A DNA stretch of 64,000 bases from the NCBI GenBank assembly GCA_958298945.1, contig OY282609.1:31903212-31967211 (forward strand). The letters are read 5' to 3'. This document shows, piece by piece, positions 35,711 through 47,985 of this stretch. A model generated the notes under the pieces. That model searched no databases. It saw only the letters and a program-made list of their open reading frames with translations, and had not been told where the DNA came from. Positions within the stretch are counted from its first letter, which is position 1, and the number at the start of each line of letters is the position of its first letter. This DNA is from Atherix ibis. Its lineage: Eukaryota > Arthropoda > Insecta > Diptera > Athericidae. The translations under genes and the position numbers were made by a program.

Positions 35711-37502
35711 AGAAATTTTGTTATCTAAACAATTACCCCACCGACTACGGCTCGTATTACCATAAAAATATTTTAATTAAAAATGATTTTTTTTTTAACA
35801 TTTAAATTCCAAAATTTAACCGGAATTATTTTAATTAAACTTAAGGCCGATTTTTATCAAAAAAAAAAAAAAAAGATAAAAAAAACCGATTGATAAATAT
35901 TTTCCTAAAAAAACAAAATGACTTCATTACCAAAACGACCTACACGGACACCACCTCAGATATCATTTTTTTTTGTTTCGTTTGATTTTCGATCAAAATT
36001 CAAATAATTTTTTTGGGACCACCAACCCAATCGACTGTTGGTAATAAATTTCATTAAAAACTGAATTAAAAACAAAACGATTTTTCGTACGATCGCATAT
36101 TTTTCCTTTAAAGCGAAAAAAATGAATTTCGACATTTACGAGATGCTCAAAATTGACCTTCATTTTTGGAAATAACTTATTCACCTCCGCAGCTCTTGGA
36201 TCAGATCCAACACAAAGCGCCCCGATTTGGATTGGATTCCGATGGAATTTTTGCCTCCATTAAAGCCTACAACAAACACTTACCATTGACACGACACACA
36301 CACGATCAGCAACAATAATAACAATAATAATAATAATAATAATAATAACAATAATTTATGATCAATAATATAAGATGGAATACTATGCGAAGAAGATGGA
36401 CGAGGGATGGGTGATCTTGAAAAATATTGTTTTCCACTCGAAAATAGGAGATTTCTTTTTTTTCTCACGATAAAATCCATCGTCTCGTTCGAATGGGCTC
36501 TTAATGTGATCAATAATTGCCAGTTTATGATTATTAGTCAATTTCCTATTTTGATAGAAAACGAAATCTTCTTCGAAGAGATACTCTTCCCACGCTGGTG
36601 GTTTGTGTGCTCGTGCTAGCATGTTGAGGAACTCGCCGCCACCATCCGATGCGATCCACATGCAGCCAGACCGCTATTTGGGCACAAAAGGCCAGAGAAG
36701 ATTTCCTCGTCAACAAAGAAAAATAACAGAAAAAGCTGAAAGTTCCATCCGAAGATGTTGTGTTGCGTTCTGCTACGAAGTAAAGGTCAACTCGGTCATC
36801 CTCATAGCTATGATCGAAGTAAGGTGTACGGTGTTTTCAGATTGCAATTATCTTTTAACTTTTGCATTATCCGAAACGTAAATGTGCAAATACGGAACCA
36901 GACGCTAACCGAGATTCAACTAAACATCGTGTGCTGGAATTGAAGTCTTTCGTGAATGATAACACCTCGCATAGTAGAGAAATTATCGGAGGTGCATATG
37001 CAACGGTACTTTCCTCATTTAATCGTCGGTTTAAAACGTTAGCCGGTGCAACAACAAAAATCACACTTCAAACGAACATTTCAACTAAGCTAAGCCAAAA
37101 CCAGAAGACGTCCGACATTTACGATAACTGGCCTAATAAGCATAGGGTCTTAATGATTTCTGTAGAAGAAGAAAACACCAACTCCATTTCTGTGTAGGTG
37201 GATTTAGGTGGGCGTCAAAATATGACCATTGACCATCTCAGAACCGATTGGAACATTGCGATTTAAAAATGTCTGAGCAGCCAAATGGTCTCATGGCCAT
37301 GGCGCTTTAATATGCAAACAAACAAAGCAAATGCCCTTTCGAATAGTTGCTAGCAAATCTTCCAAAGATAATAAAATTTTCAGTTTTTTTTTTAAATTTT
37401 AAATCCTGACGTTCTGCCTTAAAGACAACTAAGGGGCAACGTCGGTAAAAAGGTGTAACTGTTAAGAAACTGATGAATTTTGTGATTTTATTTGAATTGC
37501 AG
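35711..37502. other. Intron 3' part, microsatellite and a less AT-rich patch
   Basis: An AAT microsatellite lies at 36311-36355. Around 36590-37180 base composition is less AT-rich, and a minus frame at 36383-36661 starts MWIASDGGGEFLNMLARAHK. No family was recognised and splice support is lacking. A LINE-tail phrase (TCTCATGGCCATGGC) lies near 37288. The stretch ends in the acceptor TTTGAATTGCAG at 37491-37502. Confidence 0.5.
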
Positions 37503-37640
37503 GTGAAACTGGTCGACGTAGAAAAGGTGGAGTGGCTAAACCGCAGATCGTACAGTGCAATTGGATTGTTGCTTGGCCGCGAGGGTCGTGTGCTGTTGCG
37601 TTCTGATCACGGACTTGAGGACTGGTTTGAGTTGCTCGAG
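37503..37640 (+). CDS. PH-domain protein, exon 3 of the supported set
   Basis: A 138-bp exon of 46 whole codons between TTGCAG and GAG|GTACGT. It encodes VKLVDVEKVEWLNRRSYSAI, then the strand region GREGRVLLRSD, then DWFELLE. The Trp in DWFELLE is the near-invariant C-terminal helix Trp of PH domains, so the domain (about residues 44-148 counted from 20230) closes here and in the next exon. Phase 0 at both ends. No frame damage. Confidence 0.93.
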
Positions 37641-37710
37641 GTACGTTCTAATCAACGATTGAATGAATTTTATTAAGTTTAAATTTTTCTTTTTATTGAA
37701 TCTTTTGAAG

Positions 37711-38281
37711 GAGTGCACATTGGTGAGTAAAGAACGTCGTCAAGCGTTAAAGATAACCCAGGGTCCCAGATCACGTGCATCTCTGGCTGCGCCGCCGTCT
37801 CATGCTTCCCTGCAATCGCATCACTTCGGCTTAGGCGGAACCTATTCGAGTGCTATTGACGACTGGCTAATGCATCGCCACAAAACATCGAACTCGGCAA
37901 ATCCGTTCCTATTCTCCGATTCAGTGCCCGATTTGAGCGCCCTCAACAACGAGAATCATGGCCACGAAAGTGGCATATCCACAAATCATTCGACTCCCAA
38001 GAAAATACCGTACGGCGCCAGCAATCATCAACACTCAAATGGTCGATATTCGGCACCAAACGGCGGCATCTATCCGAGCGGAAATTATATTAGCAACTCG
38101 TATTCGAACGGATTTTATGGCTCGCCAAGACGGATTATTGTCAATAATATCGATGAGGAGGATGAGGGCGAGGTGCAAATGAGACGTCCAAGACGGATTA
38201 TCAACAATGAAAATGGCAACATTGACGATAAGGATTGGATGTATCGAAAACCGAGAGGACCTAACGACAATCGACACTCAG
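37711..38281 (+). CDS. PH-domain protein, exon 4: domain end and low-complexity tail
   Basis: The exon starts after CTTTTGAAG with GAG TGC ACA and ends at TCA G before GTGGGT, phase 1. It encodes ECTLVSKERRQALKITQGPR, finishing the PH helix, then a Ser/Asn/Gly/His-rich region with DWLMHRHK, SDSVPDLSALN, two copies of PRRII and an acidic IDEEDEGE. The tail is probably disordered and may carry regulatory or partner-binding motifs; that is inference. The preceding intron is only 70 bp. A longer frame reading from 37663 is an intron read-through and not the real start. Confidence 0.92.
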
Positions 38282-38571
38282 GTGGGTACAAAGCAAGAAA
38301 CTTGTTGGTTTCCGTTTCGGTTTTTTTGTTTTTTTTTTGTGCAAGTATTGAGCACGTAAAATGGGGCTTAAGCGGGGACCGATACTATTTTTTATGGGTA
38401 TTGAGAAAAAGAAATTTTTATTTATAAAAATATCTTTTTGGACCAAATCGACTAAAAACTAAATGAAATCTTTTAGAAAAAAAGGAGAACATTTCAACAG
38501 CAAAAAATTTCAAAGATTTTGTGAAAATTGTGTCCTTAGAAAATTTAAATTCTTTTTCCCTCTGATTACAG

Positions 38572-39051
38572 CTCTAACCGATATTGATTACTCAGCATGC
38601 GATAGCGGATTAGACACGCCACCGTCCACTCACCGTCCGTCGAGCTGTCGGGACGTCTTCTACTCAAGTCCACGTGATTCAACCGAAACCACGGTTAGCT
38701 CTTCGCGTGGCACAATGCTTGTATCGCCAGGTGGAAGCTTCCGTGGTAAGAACAACCATCAGAATCAGAATGGCAACGCTAACAACGTTCTGAACATGGC
38801 CAACGGTGGAACTCGGTACAGCATCCAAGAGAAGATTCTACGCCTTCGCAACGAGGAGGATCGCTGCGCATCAATCAAGTCGGCCAATCGCATTAATCAT
38901 AATGAGCTGTACGATCCGAACCAGAATCGATACTACAAGTTGAATGGCAACGGCGTTACCAATGGCAATGGTTCGGCGATCTTCCGGGAACGCTACCAAC
39001 ACCCAGCGTTGGTCGCTATTATAAACGAAGCTCAAGGACTCAAGTTCAGAG
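38572..39051 (+). CDS. PH-domain protein, exon 5
   Basis: A 480-bp exon, acceptor TCTGATTACAG and donor AGAG|GTAATA. It encodes ALTDIDYSACDSGLDTPPST, then CRDVFYSSPRDSTETTVSSS, a Gly/Asn-rich stretch, a charged helix-like segment (YSIQEKILRLRNEEDR), and ALVAIINEAQGLKFR. The Ser-rich and Pro-directed motifs suggest phosphorylation sites, by inference. Frame joins on both sides (phases 1 and 1). Confidence 0.92.
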
Positions 39052-39146
39052 GTAATATTAAAGCATGAGGGTACCTTTAGCCATTCCCCCCCCCCCTACG
39101 TTTTCTGTAAAATTCCTCATCTAATCAATGTCATTTTCTATTCCAG

Positions 39147-39253
39147 ATCGTTCATACTCTGATTGCCAGCAGTGCCCAAGACGTTCTGTCAATAATAACC
39201 CATCGCCGAGCCCACGCAAAACGCCATTTTTTGGTACCCCAACGCGTGTATGA
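39147..39253 (+). CDS. PH-domain protein, last coding exon
   Basis: Acceptor CTATTCCAG at 39138-39146. It encodes DRSYSDCQQCPRRSVNNNPS, then PSPRKTPFFGTPTRV and a TGA stop at 39251-39253. SPRKTP and GTPTR contain Ser/Thr-Pro motifs. Joining all six exons gives 526 residues plus stop. The intron before it is 95 bp and contains a C run at 39086-39096. Confidence 0.9.
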
Positions 39254-40590
39254 GTATAAGCCGCATCCCGCAGCCCAGAAATTCGTCTTCAACGCCTTTA
39301 ATGTTGTCCAGGCTGTTGCTGATGAATTGATTTTTTGAAACTGCATTTTTAGCAAAGGAGAAACGCATATTCTTATAATTTAGTCACGTGCTTTTACTAT
39401 ATATATTTTTTAATGGCGGCACATAAACGCAAATTTTTTCTCAATTCATTTTTCCCACTGTTACCAACACGATAACAATACGAACATGATTTTTTCTTCT
39501 TCTTCTTTTTTCAACCACGCACGATTACGACAAGACAGCGATTTTTTTGCTGCTGCTAATTATTTTTTTATGTGTTAATTTTCTTATCAGTAAAATCTCA
39601 AATGTCTTAAGTTAATCTTATTATTATTTTTTATTTACTATTATTGTTGTTGTTGAACATACCAACAATTTTGGTTGTTTTTTAATGTAATCACTCACAC
39701 GAAGGAATTATTTGTACTCAATTTGCTGACAAGAATACATAAATACAAAATGCATACTCGTATAATATACACATTCACTTATATAAAAGGAATACTATTA
39801 TTATTATTATTATTATTAATAAAAGAAAGTTTATTTAATCAAATTTTTTTTCTGTTGTTTTTCTTTTTTTGATAATTTCGATGTCGTCAGTTTGGGTTCC
39901 ATTTTTTGGTTTTTATTATTAATTTTTTTTTTTTTGCAGCAATTTTGGACTGTTTTGATTTTATTTAGAATTTTTAAATTTTTTTTTGATCAGCAACCAA
40001 ATCTAATGAGGGTCTTGTGTTGTGATAGAAAGCGTTTCCATAGTCAATCTACATTTTCAGCCAATATTAACATAACCTCAAAAAAATGCATTATCAAAAA
40101 AATCGTGAAAAAAATATAAATTTTTCGTGTCGTCCCCCCTACTCCCCTCTAATTACCGATTATTTTTGTTAAAGACTTTCGCTTTTATTTGTTTTTGTGT
40201 CAAAAAAATGAATTAAAGAGGCTCAATTTTGGATTGAACTCATTGTGGCGATTTTAGGGGGTTTTTCCCCAATGTTACGAACACATTAACTATATTATCG
40301 AACTCTGAAAGAATGAAAGTGAATTTTTACCTGTAAAATTCGAGACTTTTTTTGTTGTATTGATTTTTTTATAGTAGATTTGGGGATAGCTAGACAGGGA
40401 GACACAACACCTGTCATGGTCTCTCCCACAACAGTCGTCGGTTTACTCCATCATTTTCGCATATGATTTTTTAAGTATTTTGGTTTTCAAATTTCCAACA
40501 AAAAAAAAAAACATCGATAAATTGGAAAGTGTATGAAATTTTTATTAGAATCGGTAAATCAATGCTGGCCATTTACTTTTTAAAGATTAT
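39254..40590 (+). other. Probable 3' untranslated region then intergenic DNA
   Basis: No gene follows directly. T-rich stretches and a TTA microsatellite (39796-39818) lie here. The first plausible AATAAA is at 39818-39823, about 565 bases after the stop. Confidence 0.5.
39818..39823 (+). promoter_or_regulatory. Candidate polyadenylation signal
   Basis: AATAAA downstream of the PH-gene stop. In DNA this AT-rich the motif is common by chance, so the assignment is weak. Confidence 0.25.
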
Positions 40591-41700
40591 TTAATGAAAA
40601 TGTTTCCCACGACTACGTTTTCAGTGATCCATTCGAGAGGTCAAATTTTGAAGCATTTTCTCGAGCATCTCTGCTTGTATCTCACATATAACACGTGTAA
40701 TGTTATCTTTCAAGGCTGTAAGTGATGCTGGTTCATCGGGATGGACGAGTGACTCAAAATAGTCTTGAGGTGTCAAATCGCACGATCTAGACAGTCAAAT
40801 CACCAGTCCGAAACGTGAGATAAATTGCTCACCGAACTCATCTCTCAATATGTTCATTGTTTCACGTACTGTGTGGTATTTAGTGCCGTTTTGTTGAAGC
40901 CACATTTTGATCAAATGCATTTCTCGCAATTTTGGCAAAACAAAAGTTCGAAATCATCGAGCGTTTGCGGGCGCCATTGACGATAACGTTATGGCCAGCG
41001 TCATCTTTGAAGAAATATTGATCGATAACTGCACCAAACAGTTCAATGTTCTTGGTACATTGTCTGTTCTTGTTTTGCCTGTGTTTGTTCATCAGACCAA
41101 ATGCGATAATTTTGCCTATTCACATACCCATTCAACCAGCGATGAGCTTCGTCGCTAAACGCAATTTTTTGGTTGAAAACGGATTTCCCTCAAGTTTTTC
41201 TAAGGCCCAATCACCGAAAATTCGACGGCTTGGCAGGTCGTTCAGCTTCAGTTCTTGCACAAGCTATATTTTATATGCTTTCAGACCAAGATTCTTGTGA
41301 AAAATCTACCACAAAGTCGAGTAACACAATCCCAATTGCCGTGAACTGCGACGGATGGACAAACTTTTACTAATAGTGGACGCGCACGGGTTGGTGATTT
41401 GATGTCAAATAACGTAAAATTAATGCGAAATTTTGTCACTATGGCTTAAATTGCTTGCTCAGTAAATCGATTATGACGACCATAAAATGGTCGAAATGCG
41501 CGAAACACATTTTTCACAGAGCACGAATCTTATTAATAAAATTCAATAATTTGTTGTAAGCGTTGTTCAAGTATAAGTCTTTCCTTGATGAAATGGCAAT
41601 GCTAACTGAACACTTTTGATTTTGACACATGTCACGTGTCAAACGTAATCTGTCAAAAATAAAAACTCTAAAAAAACTAAACAGTAAAAAAATCACTCCA
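40590..41700 (-). mobile_element. Decayed DD41D-type mariner relic
   Basis: Minus-strand text parallels the element at 60650-61775: WLQQNGTKYHTVRETMNILR near 40830-40905, CDLTPQDYFESLVHPDEPAS near 40740-40790, and FYGRHNR near 41470-41485. In the second catalytic motif the Asp is replaced (QQN instead of QQD). Many stops and frameshifts occur, and a start resembling KERL replaces MERY near 41596. No terminal repeats were identified. Confidence 0.7.
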
Positions 41701-41720
41701 TATAATTTTGTATGTGGTCA

Positions 41721-41771
41721 AAAAAAGAAGGGCAAAAAAAAATCCCCTGACTTTTTTTGCCCTTCTTTTTT
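41721..41771. repeat. Perfect inverted repeat, 20-bp arms, 11-nt loop
   Basis: Arms 41721-41740 (AAAAAAGAAGGGCAAAAAAA) and 41752-41771 are exact complements. Low complexity reduces significance, but the GAAGGGC core matches fully. Confidence 0.85.
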
Positions 41772-42021
41772 CAATTTTTTCCTATTGCATTCACTTTTGT
41801 TTTATGGTTGCAAATTTTAAGTCCCATACATTTTTATAACCACCCCCGCCCCCCTCCATTTCCTATTTCTCCTACCAACGACTGTTTTTTTATCTTTGTG
41901 TTACCAACGACTGTTTCTAACTTTTGTGTTCCAGATATGATAATTTTTGTGTTATGTGTATTTGAGAACAGCACATTGCCAGCTTCCGAACAATCTCCGC
42001 AATGCTAGCGGTTATCCTTTA

Positions 42022-42149
42022 GTCTTCACGTTCCAGGTAAAAAAAAAATTTGGGCAATGGAACGTGAAGTTCTAGAGGGGTTTCCATGGCCGAAACCGGC
42101 TGTAGTCCTCTAGAACTTCACGTTCCAGTAATCAATTTTTTTTTTACCT
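42022..42149. repeat. Multi-part inverted repeat with 21-bp perfect stem
   Basis: A perfect stem lies at 42058-42078 and 42107-42127 (TGGAACGTGAAGTTCTAGAG), with a 28-nt loop. Part of the right arm (CTTCACGTTCCA) also occurs at 42024-42035, and the adjoining GGTAAAAAAAAAATT is mirrored by AATTTTTTTTTTACC near 42134-42148. The result is an outer and an inner foldback. It has the length of a small hairpin RNA precursor, but no evidence of transcription is visible. Confidence 0.85.
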
Positions 42150-42159
42150 ACACCCCCCC

Positions 42160-44780
42160 TCCCCCTTCAACACCAGAGAAATATTCCTCCCTCCTCCTAA
42201 CACCAACACCGGAGTTAATATTTTTTTAAATAAAAAATCCCAACAGTTACATAAACTTAAAGAAATTTAGTTTTTATTTTTAAGCCGAAATTTATGAGTA
42301 ATTCTTCACAAATTTAAATAATTAAAGGATTTTCTTTTGTAATTATAAATATAATTTAATTTTATATTTAATTAATTATGATTAATAGAATAATTTTCAA
42401 AAAAAATATTAGAAAATTTCTTTAAAAATTCCAACAAATTTAAAAATTTAATTTTTTTTTGGTCTATTTACATTGTTTTCAGAATATTTTAGATTAGTTT
42501 TTAGCAAAATATTCCTTATATTTTACAATAACTACTGTTCATATTAAAAATTATATTATGACCAAAAAAAACAGCAATGAAACTAAAAACAACAAAATTA
42601 AATACTTTCTAACAGCAACTGTCTATAAAAAAAAAAATTACTTGAAAGTTTAGACCATTTTTTAGTTGTGCCTTTGGTTAGTTTTTTTTTTCTTTTCAAA
42701 GTTTTGTAATAAAATAATTTTTTCTATTTAAAAGCATCACTAGAAAAATTATTCTTAAAAAACATTTTTAAATTACCAATAAACATAAATGCACTTTTCT
42801 ATCATTTACAAACTTTATACCATTTTTAAATATTGTTGTTTTTTTATATACAATTTTTGGTTTTTCTCAAAAGAATTTCTTTATTTTTCTTGTTGAAAAT
42901 TTCCCAAATTCCTATTTTTAAATACGGTTTAGTCTGCTCGAAATTATTTATTAAAATTATTTTAATGCACAAAATATGGTCTATCCATATTAGAATATGG
43001 TCTAAACTTTTTGAACATTTGTAAGGTTAAATAGTATCTGATGGGCATAAAAAAGAAGTTGGGTTTACTTCGAACTATTTGCCATTTTTTGAGTGCAATT
43101 AAAACGAGACCACAAGAATTCATGTTATATGAGAATGTGTTCTTAAGAAAATACCATAATTTTTTTAATAATAATAATTTCTAGCATAAATATTTTGACT
43201 TTGATAGGTTAAGACTTAAACAGTCGTTTCCATTATAAAGTGTTCACCATTTTTTTAATAATTAAAACTTCACTGAGTTGTATTATATTAATTATTGTAG
43301 ATTAGGAAAATTCTTAATAATATTTATTAAAGATAGCAAAATGGAGGACAAAAGTACATTAAAATTAATAGAAAATATTATTTCGTAACCAGACAAATCG
43401 TTACGTTCTGAACTGTTCCGGTGAGATTAAACACATCGAATTTAGACAAAAACTTCAGTATCCTAACCAACCAAAACATATAAACTTTATTATTTAAATT
43501 ATATTTTGTAATAGTATTTTGTGTTTGTTTTTTGTTTTTCTTTTATTAAAATATACAAAAATTGACATTAAAAGTGACTTATTCAAGCGAACAATTATTT
43601 TCGTTTTGTTGTGTACACTTCCATTCAAAATAAACTTTAGCGTTTTTGCAACCATTCGGAAGAGTAATTTACTCTTCAAAGAGTCTATTTAATATGGAAC
43701 TGTACCGAATAGTAAAGGTGATATTCGTAAAGAAATTTTTTTGCTAAAAATCATTTTTTTTTTAATTTGGTAAATACATTGATTCTTTTTAACTTTTATT
43801 TTGTTTATTATATATTAATAAATTTTCTTCGAATATCTGATTATTACAGTTCATTTTATATTGATATGATCTTTTTTATTAAAATATATATTTTTTTTTA
43901 AAAAATGCGGATTCAAAATCTAGGCTGCGGGTTTTGACAAAAAATAGGAGAAGTTTTTTGTCAACTTAGATATAAGAAGAAAAATAATTAAAATAATGAA
44001 TAAAAATTCAATTGAACTGATTTGTGTCAGTTTTAGTTACTATAAGGGACAAAGAGAAGAGTGTGTTAATTTTTATGGCAAACTATTTTATTAGAAAAAA
44101 TCAGGTTGAACATAACAAAAAGCTATTTTATTTTTTTTTAAAAAAACAATAAAATTGTTAAGCTCATAATTAACCATAGAAAAATAAATAATTTTTGTAT
44201 GTGGTAATTAAGAAACTTATCTTCAGCCCAACTACTAATAATTTAATAAATAAGAATAAAATTTGTTTTTGTAGAAATAATTAATTTTATTATAATTTTT
44301 ATATTAATTGAAAAGAGAAGAATCGAAAATTAACAAAAGATAATTATGGAAAATATAACAATAAATTTTCTGTAAGGTCAAATGGGTTCGGATTATTTAG
44401 TTCTAGGGTTTTTATTTAAAAGAATGTTCAAAAAAAAGTTCTATAAAAAATTTAATTTTTGATTTTTACTATAATAAATTTTTCACATTTACTGTTAACA
44501 TTTTTTTGACAAATTTTTAAAATTTTGAGGCTTAATAATTTTTATATTAATTGAAAAGAAAAGAATCGGAATCCACCAAAAAATTTATGAAAAATATAAG
44601 CAAAATTTTTTTTGTAAGTTCAAATTGGTTGGGAATATTTAATTCTAGGGTTATTTGTTCAAAAAAAAGTCTTGTAAAAAATTTTAATTTTTGGTTTTTA
44701 CTATAAAAAATCTTATAGTTTTTTTGTTCGCCAATTGAGTATTTTTTTAAATAATTTTTTAAAAATTTGAGGCTTTATTG
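42160..44780. other. Very AT-rich intergenic DNA, no gene seen
   Basis: Long A/T runs. Two loosely similar stretches, about 44280-44470 and 44530-44710, share phrases such as TATTAATTGAAAAGA and TTTAATT[C/T]TAGGGTT, suggesting an old tandem duplication of about 250 bp. Confidence 0.55.
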
Positions 44781-44784
44781 TGGA

Positions 44785-45730
44785 AAAATGCTCCCATATT
44801 CATGCTTCAAAGTAAAGCAACAACTTTTCCCATGTTTCTGGCAACATACGGATTCCATGTTGAAAAAACTGATCTTCTTTTGAGGTGATCCACGAATTGA
44901 CCCAATTTTTGGTGTCTTAGTAAAATCGGAAATGCTGCTCAGCCAAGCAACGTTTCATCGATCGGAAGAGGTAGAAGTCAGAAGAAGATGTCTGGAGAAT
45001 ACGGCGGATTTCAGTGTTTCCACGAAGGTTTTGCGTTGTCGTTCCGCAAAATCACTTTGTCGTGTCTTTGCACATATTGCAACAGCTCATAACATACCAC
45101 GCCGAACAGCTCCCACGAAATACATGAGCTTCGAGCCATGAGTGTTTGGCTTTGCCGTCGATGTTGATGCATGGCAGCGGAGCCCCCACGATTTATTTTA
45201 CTTTGGATTATCGAAATGAATCCACTTTTTATCGCCAGTCACAATACGATGCAGAAAACCCTTCCTTTTTTGCCGTTGGAGCAGCACACGAGAAAAAAAC
45301 GCCGTTCGACGTCTCTCGACTTTAACTCGTATGGCACCCAATTTCCTTGCTTTTTGATCATTCCCAAAGCTTTCAAACGATGGAAAATAGCTTGTTGCAT
45401 TACGCCCAATGAATCTTCAAGTTCTTGTTGCATTCGACATGGATCTTCATCCAGTTATGCCTCCAATTGTGCATCTTCAAACTTTTTCACCGGTCCCGGA
45501 CGCTCCTAGTCTTCCACGTCGAAATCACCACGTTTATTAACCCTTAGAAACTTGCATATTCATTAGTCTCTCGCTAATGAAAGTTTCACCATAAGTTTCT
45601 TCAATCACTCGACGCGCCTCAGCCGCAGATTTTTTCGACTTGAAGCCAAAAAACAAAACTTTCCGCAAATGACGCTTATTTAGTTCAAATTTCGACAATT
45701 TTACGCAGAAAAAAATACATAACGCCGATA
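44785..45730 (-). mobile_element. Decayed mariner relic (mauritiana/cecropia-like type)
   Basis: Minus-strand pieces in order: FELNKRHLRKVLFFGFKSKK and AAEARRVIEETYGETFISE near 45560-45690, LEDSLGVMQQAIFHRLKALG and IKKQGNWVPYELKSRDVERR near 45320-45425, and a C-terminal part with AEQHFRFY near 44930 and LPETWEKLL near 44840. Frameshifts separate the blocks. No terminal repeats were found. Confidence 0.75.
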
Positions 45731-45779
45731 AAAAGTCACAAATCGAATGATTTGACATTTCTGAGCCGATATATTGGAC

Positions 45780-47525
45780 CAGAATTTACTGCTGGCGCCA
45801 TTTATTGGAAAACGGTGGTTTCCCATTTTTTACTCCCAATATTTCACATCAAATGGTTTCGTTTTACATCAAAACTAATCTTTCTAATAATTTACATTCA
45901 TCATTAAGAATTTGTTTAAGATAAAAACCCCTTTTGGGCAGCAATTCCAGAGAAATTTGGGGAGAAACTCGTACTCTTCCTAAAGACAAGTCGGTAAATT
46001 TTAACGGAATTTTATTAAAACAAACTTCGATATTTTTAGTATTTGTCTATAATTTTTTGTTTTTTTTTTTGAAAAAAACCAGAATTTTTTAATGTTAATT
46101 TTTGTATAATTTCAGAAAAATTTGAAATTAATTTCTTCCTAAACAAACAAACAAAAATTAAATTTCAGCAATCAAAAATTTTTATTTTTAAAAATTACCA
46201 AAAAAGTTAAGAAAAATATAAAAATTTTTCGATATATTTTAAAAGTTAAAAACAACAATTATAAAAACTTTCATAAAAAAAATTTTTTGTAAAAATAAAA
46301 TTACGAAAAACTAATAAGTAAGAAGAAAAATTAATCATTTAGTCTATAATATGTGATCTTATCAAGTAGGAAAATTTCAAAAATAAATTTGAAAAAATAA
46401 ATAAATTAAAATAAAATTTATAAGATCTTGGTTGACACTTTTAAAAGTTATAGAATTTTTCTTAAAGAAGAAAAAAAAGAATAGCACACACACACACACA
46501 CATATATAAGAACAATTTTTTGTTCGGTGAATTTACAAAAAATAAAAGGGATGAAAAATGGTTTCATAAAATTCCAAATTGTTCTCGTTTGTGTTGAGAA
46601 TTTTGATTTTGACGAATTTGGAAAAAGACAAATTCATTTTGAGTGGAAAATTAATAATTTACATTAAAAACAAATTTCTTACTACAAAAACTATTAATGA
46701 TAAGCTTTTAAAAAATGCAAATTCTTTTAATTTATTCTTAAGAAAATATTCTATTAAAAAAAATTTATACTTTAGAGAAGCAAGATTTACTATAAAATAT
46801 GAATTTTTTCCTAAAACGAGTGTAGTACGCAAATACAAAACAGTAAATAATTAAAATATAAAATTTTTTTAGTAAATTAAGTGAATTTTGAAGAATGCAA
46901 AAAAAAAAATTTAATTAGTAAAAATAAAAATAAAACCTAACAACTTACATTTAGACAAAAATTAATAAATTAATATTCGTAAGCATAAATTGCTGTGATT
47001 TTTATATATAAAAAATGGAAAACAAAAATATGATGAAATTTTCTTCGTTCCTTTTCAAAAAGGGTTGTGGGTGGTAATTAAAATAAGAAAATAATAAATT
47101 TCAAACTGAAAAAAAATAACAACTAAAACTAAATAAAATTTATTATTAGAAGAAAACAATTTTGATAATCGCACACGTACTCATATTCATAATAACAGTA
47201 ATAATAATAGTTATAATATAAGTAATAATATTAAGAATAGTTGAAGTAAAAAATAAAATTCTTTTCTTATGCAAAAATCGATTGAATTTTTTTTTTAAAT
47301 GGAAAATATTTTTTAAAAAAAATGAAATTGGAAGAAAATCCATGAAAACTGAATTTTTTTTCAATTAATAAAAAAACCGATTAAAGTTAATAATAGGAAA
47401 TTTTCGAAATCTTTTTAAAAAATTTATCAGAAAAAAATTGTCCTTAACTGATAAGATGAAAACTTATTCACGAACTTATTATAAATAATTAATTAATTAA
47501 TAAATGAAATTATTGAAACGAATCG
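45780..47525. other. Very AT-rich intergenic DNA, no gene seen
   Basis: A CA microsatellite runs through about 46487-46504. The 91-codon frame at 46579-46854 is Lys/Asn/Phe/Ile-rich as expected from composition alone. Confidence 0.55.
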
Positions 47526-47529
47526 AATC

Positions 47530-47985
47530 GTTTTATTTAAAGTATCGCCCATCGAGTATTTCTGTACCGGATTTGCAACATGGGGCATGGGATTTCGGCT
47601 GTTTTTCTTTCAAAGCTGGATTCAATGTTATTAGCTGCGCTCTATTAGGATCGCCAGTGATGGTTTCGGATGGTTTCAAGAGTTCATAATAAATAACACC
47701 TCTTCGATCCCACCAGATATACAGTGAATATTGCATTTTGGCGCTGATGAACCAGGTTCTCCTAGCTTTTTTCATGCTTTAGGATAAAGCAATACAAAAA
47801 AACCTTTTCTTTTCTATCGACTGAGCTGCATCTTGAGTGTGTCTCTCCTTCAATTGATATAGAACCCAATTTCCTTTATATATACTTTTTGCAGCATTCC
47901 CCATTGCATGCAAACCCTTACCGACAGTTGATCTATCTACATTTACCGTAGTTGCCAAATCTTCTTCAAAAGAATACTCATAAAA
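47530..47985 (-). mobile_element. Mariner relic fragment
   Basis: Minus strand reads EEDLATTVNVDRSTVGKGLH, GNWVLYQLKERHTQD, and then IWWDRRGVIYYELLKPSETI (47620-47720), the central part of a mariner transposase. The C-terminal catalytic region and both ends are absent. Confidence 0.7.
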
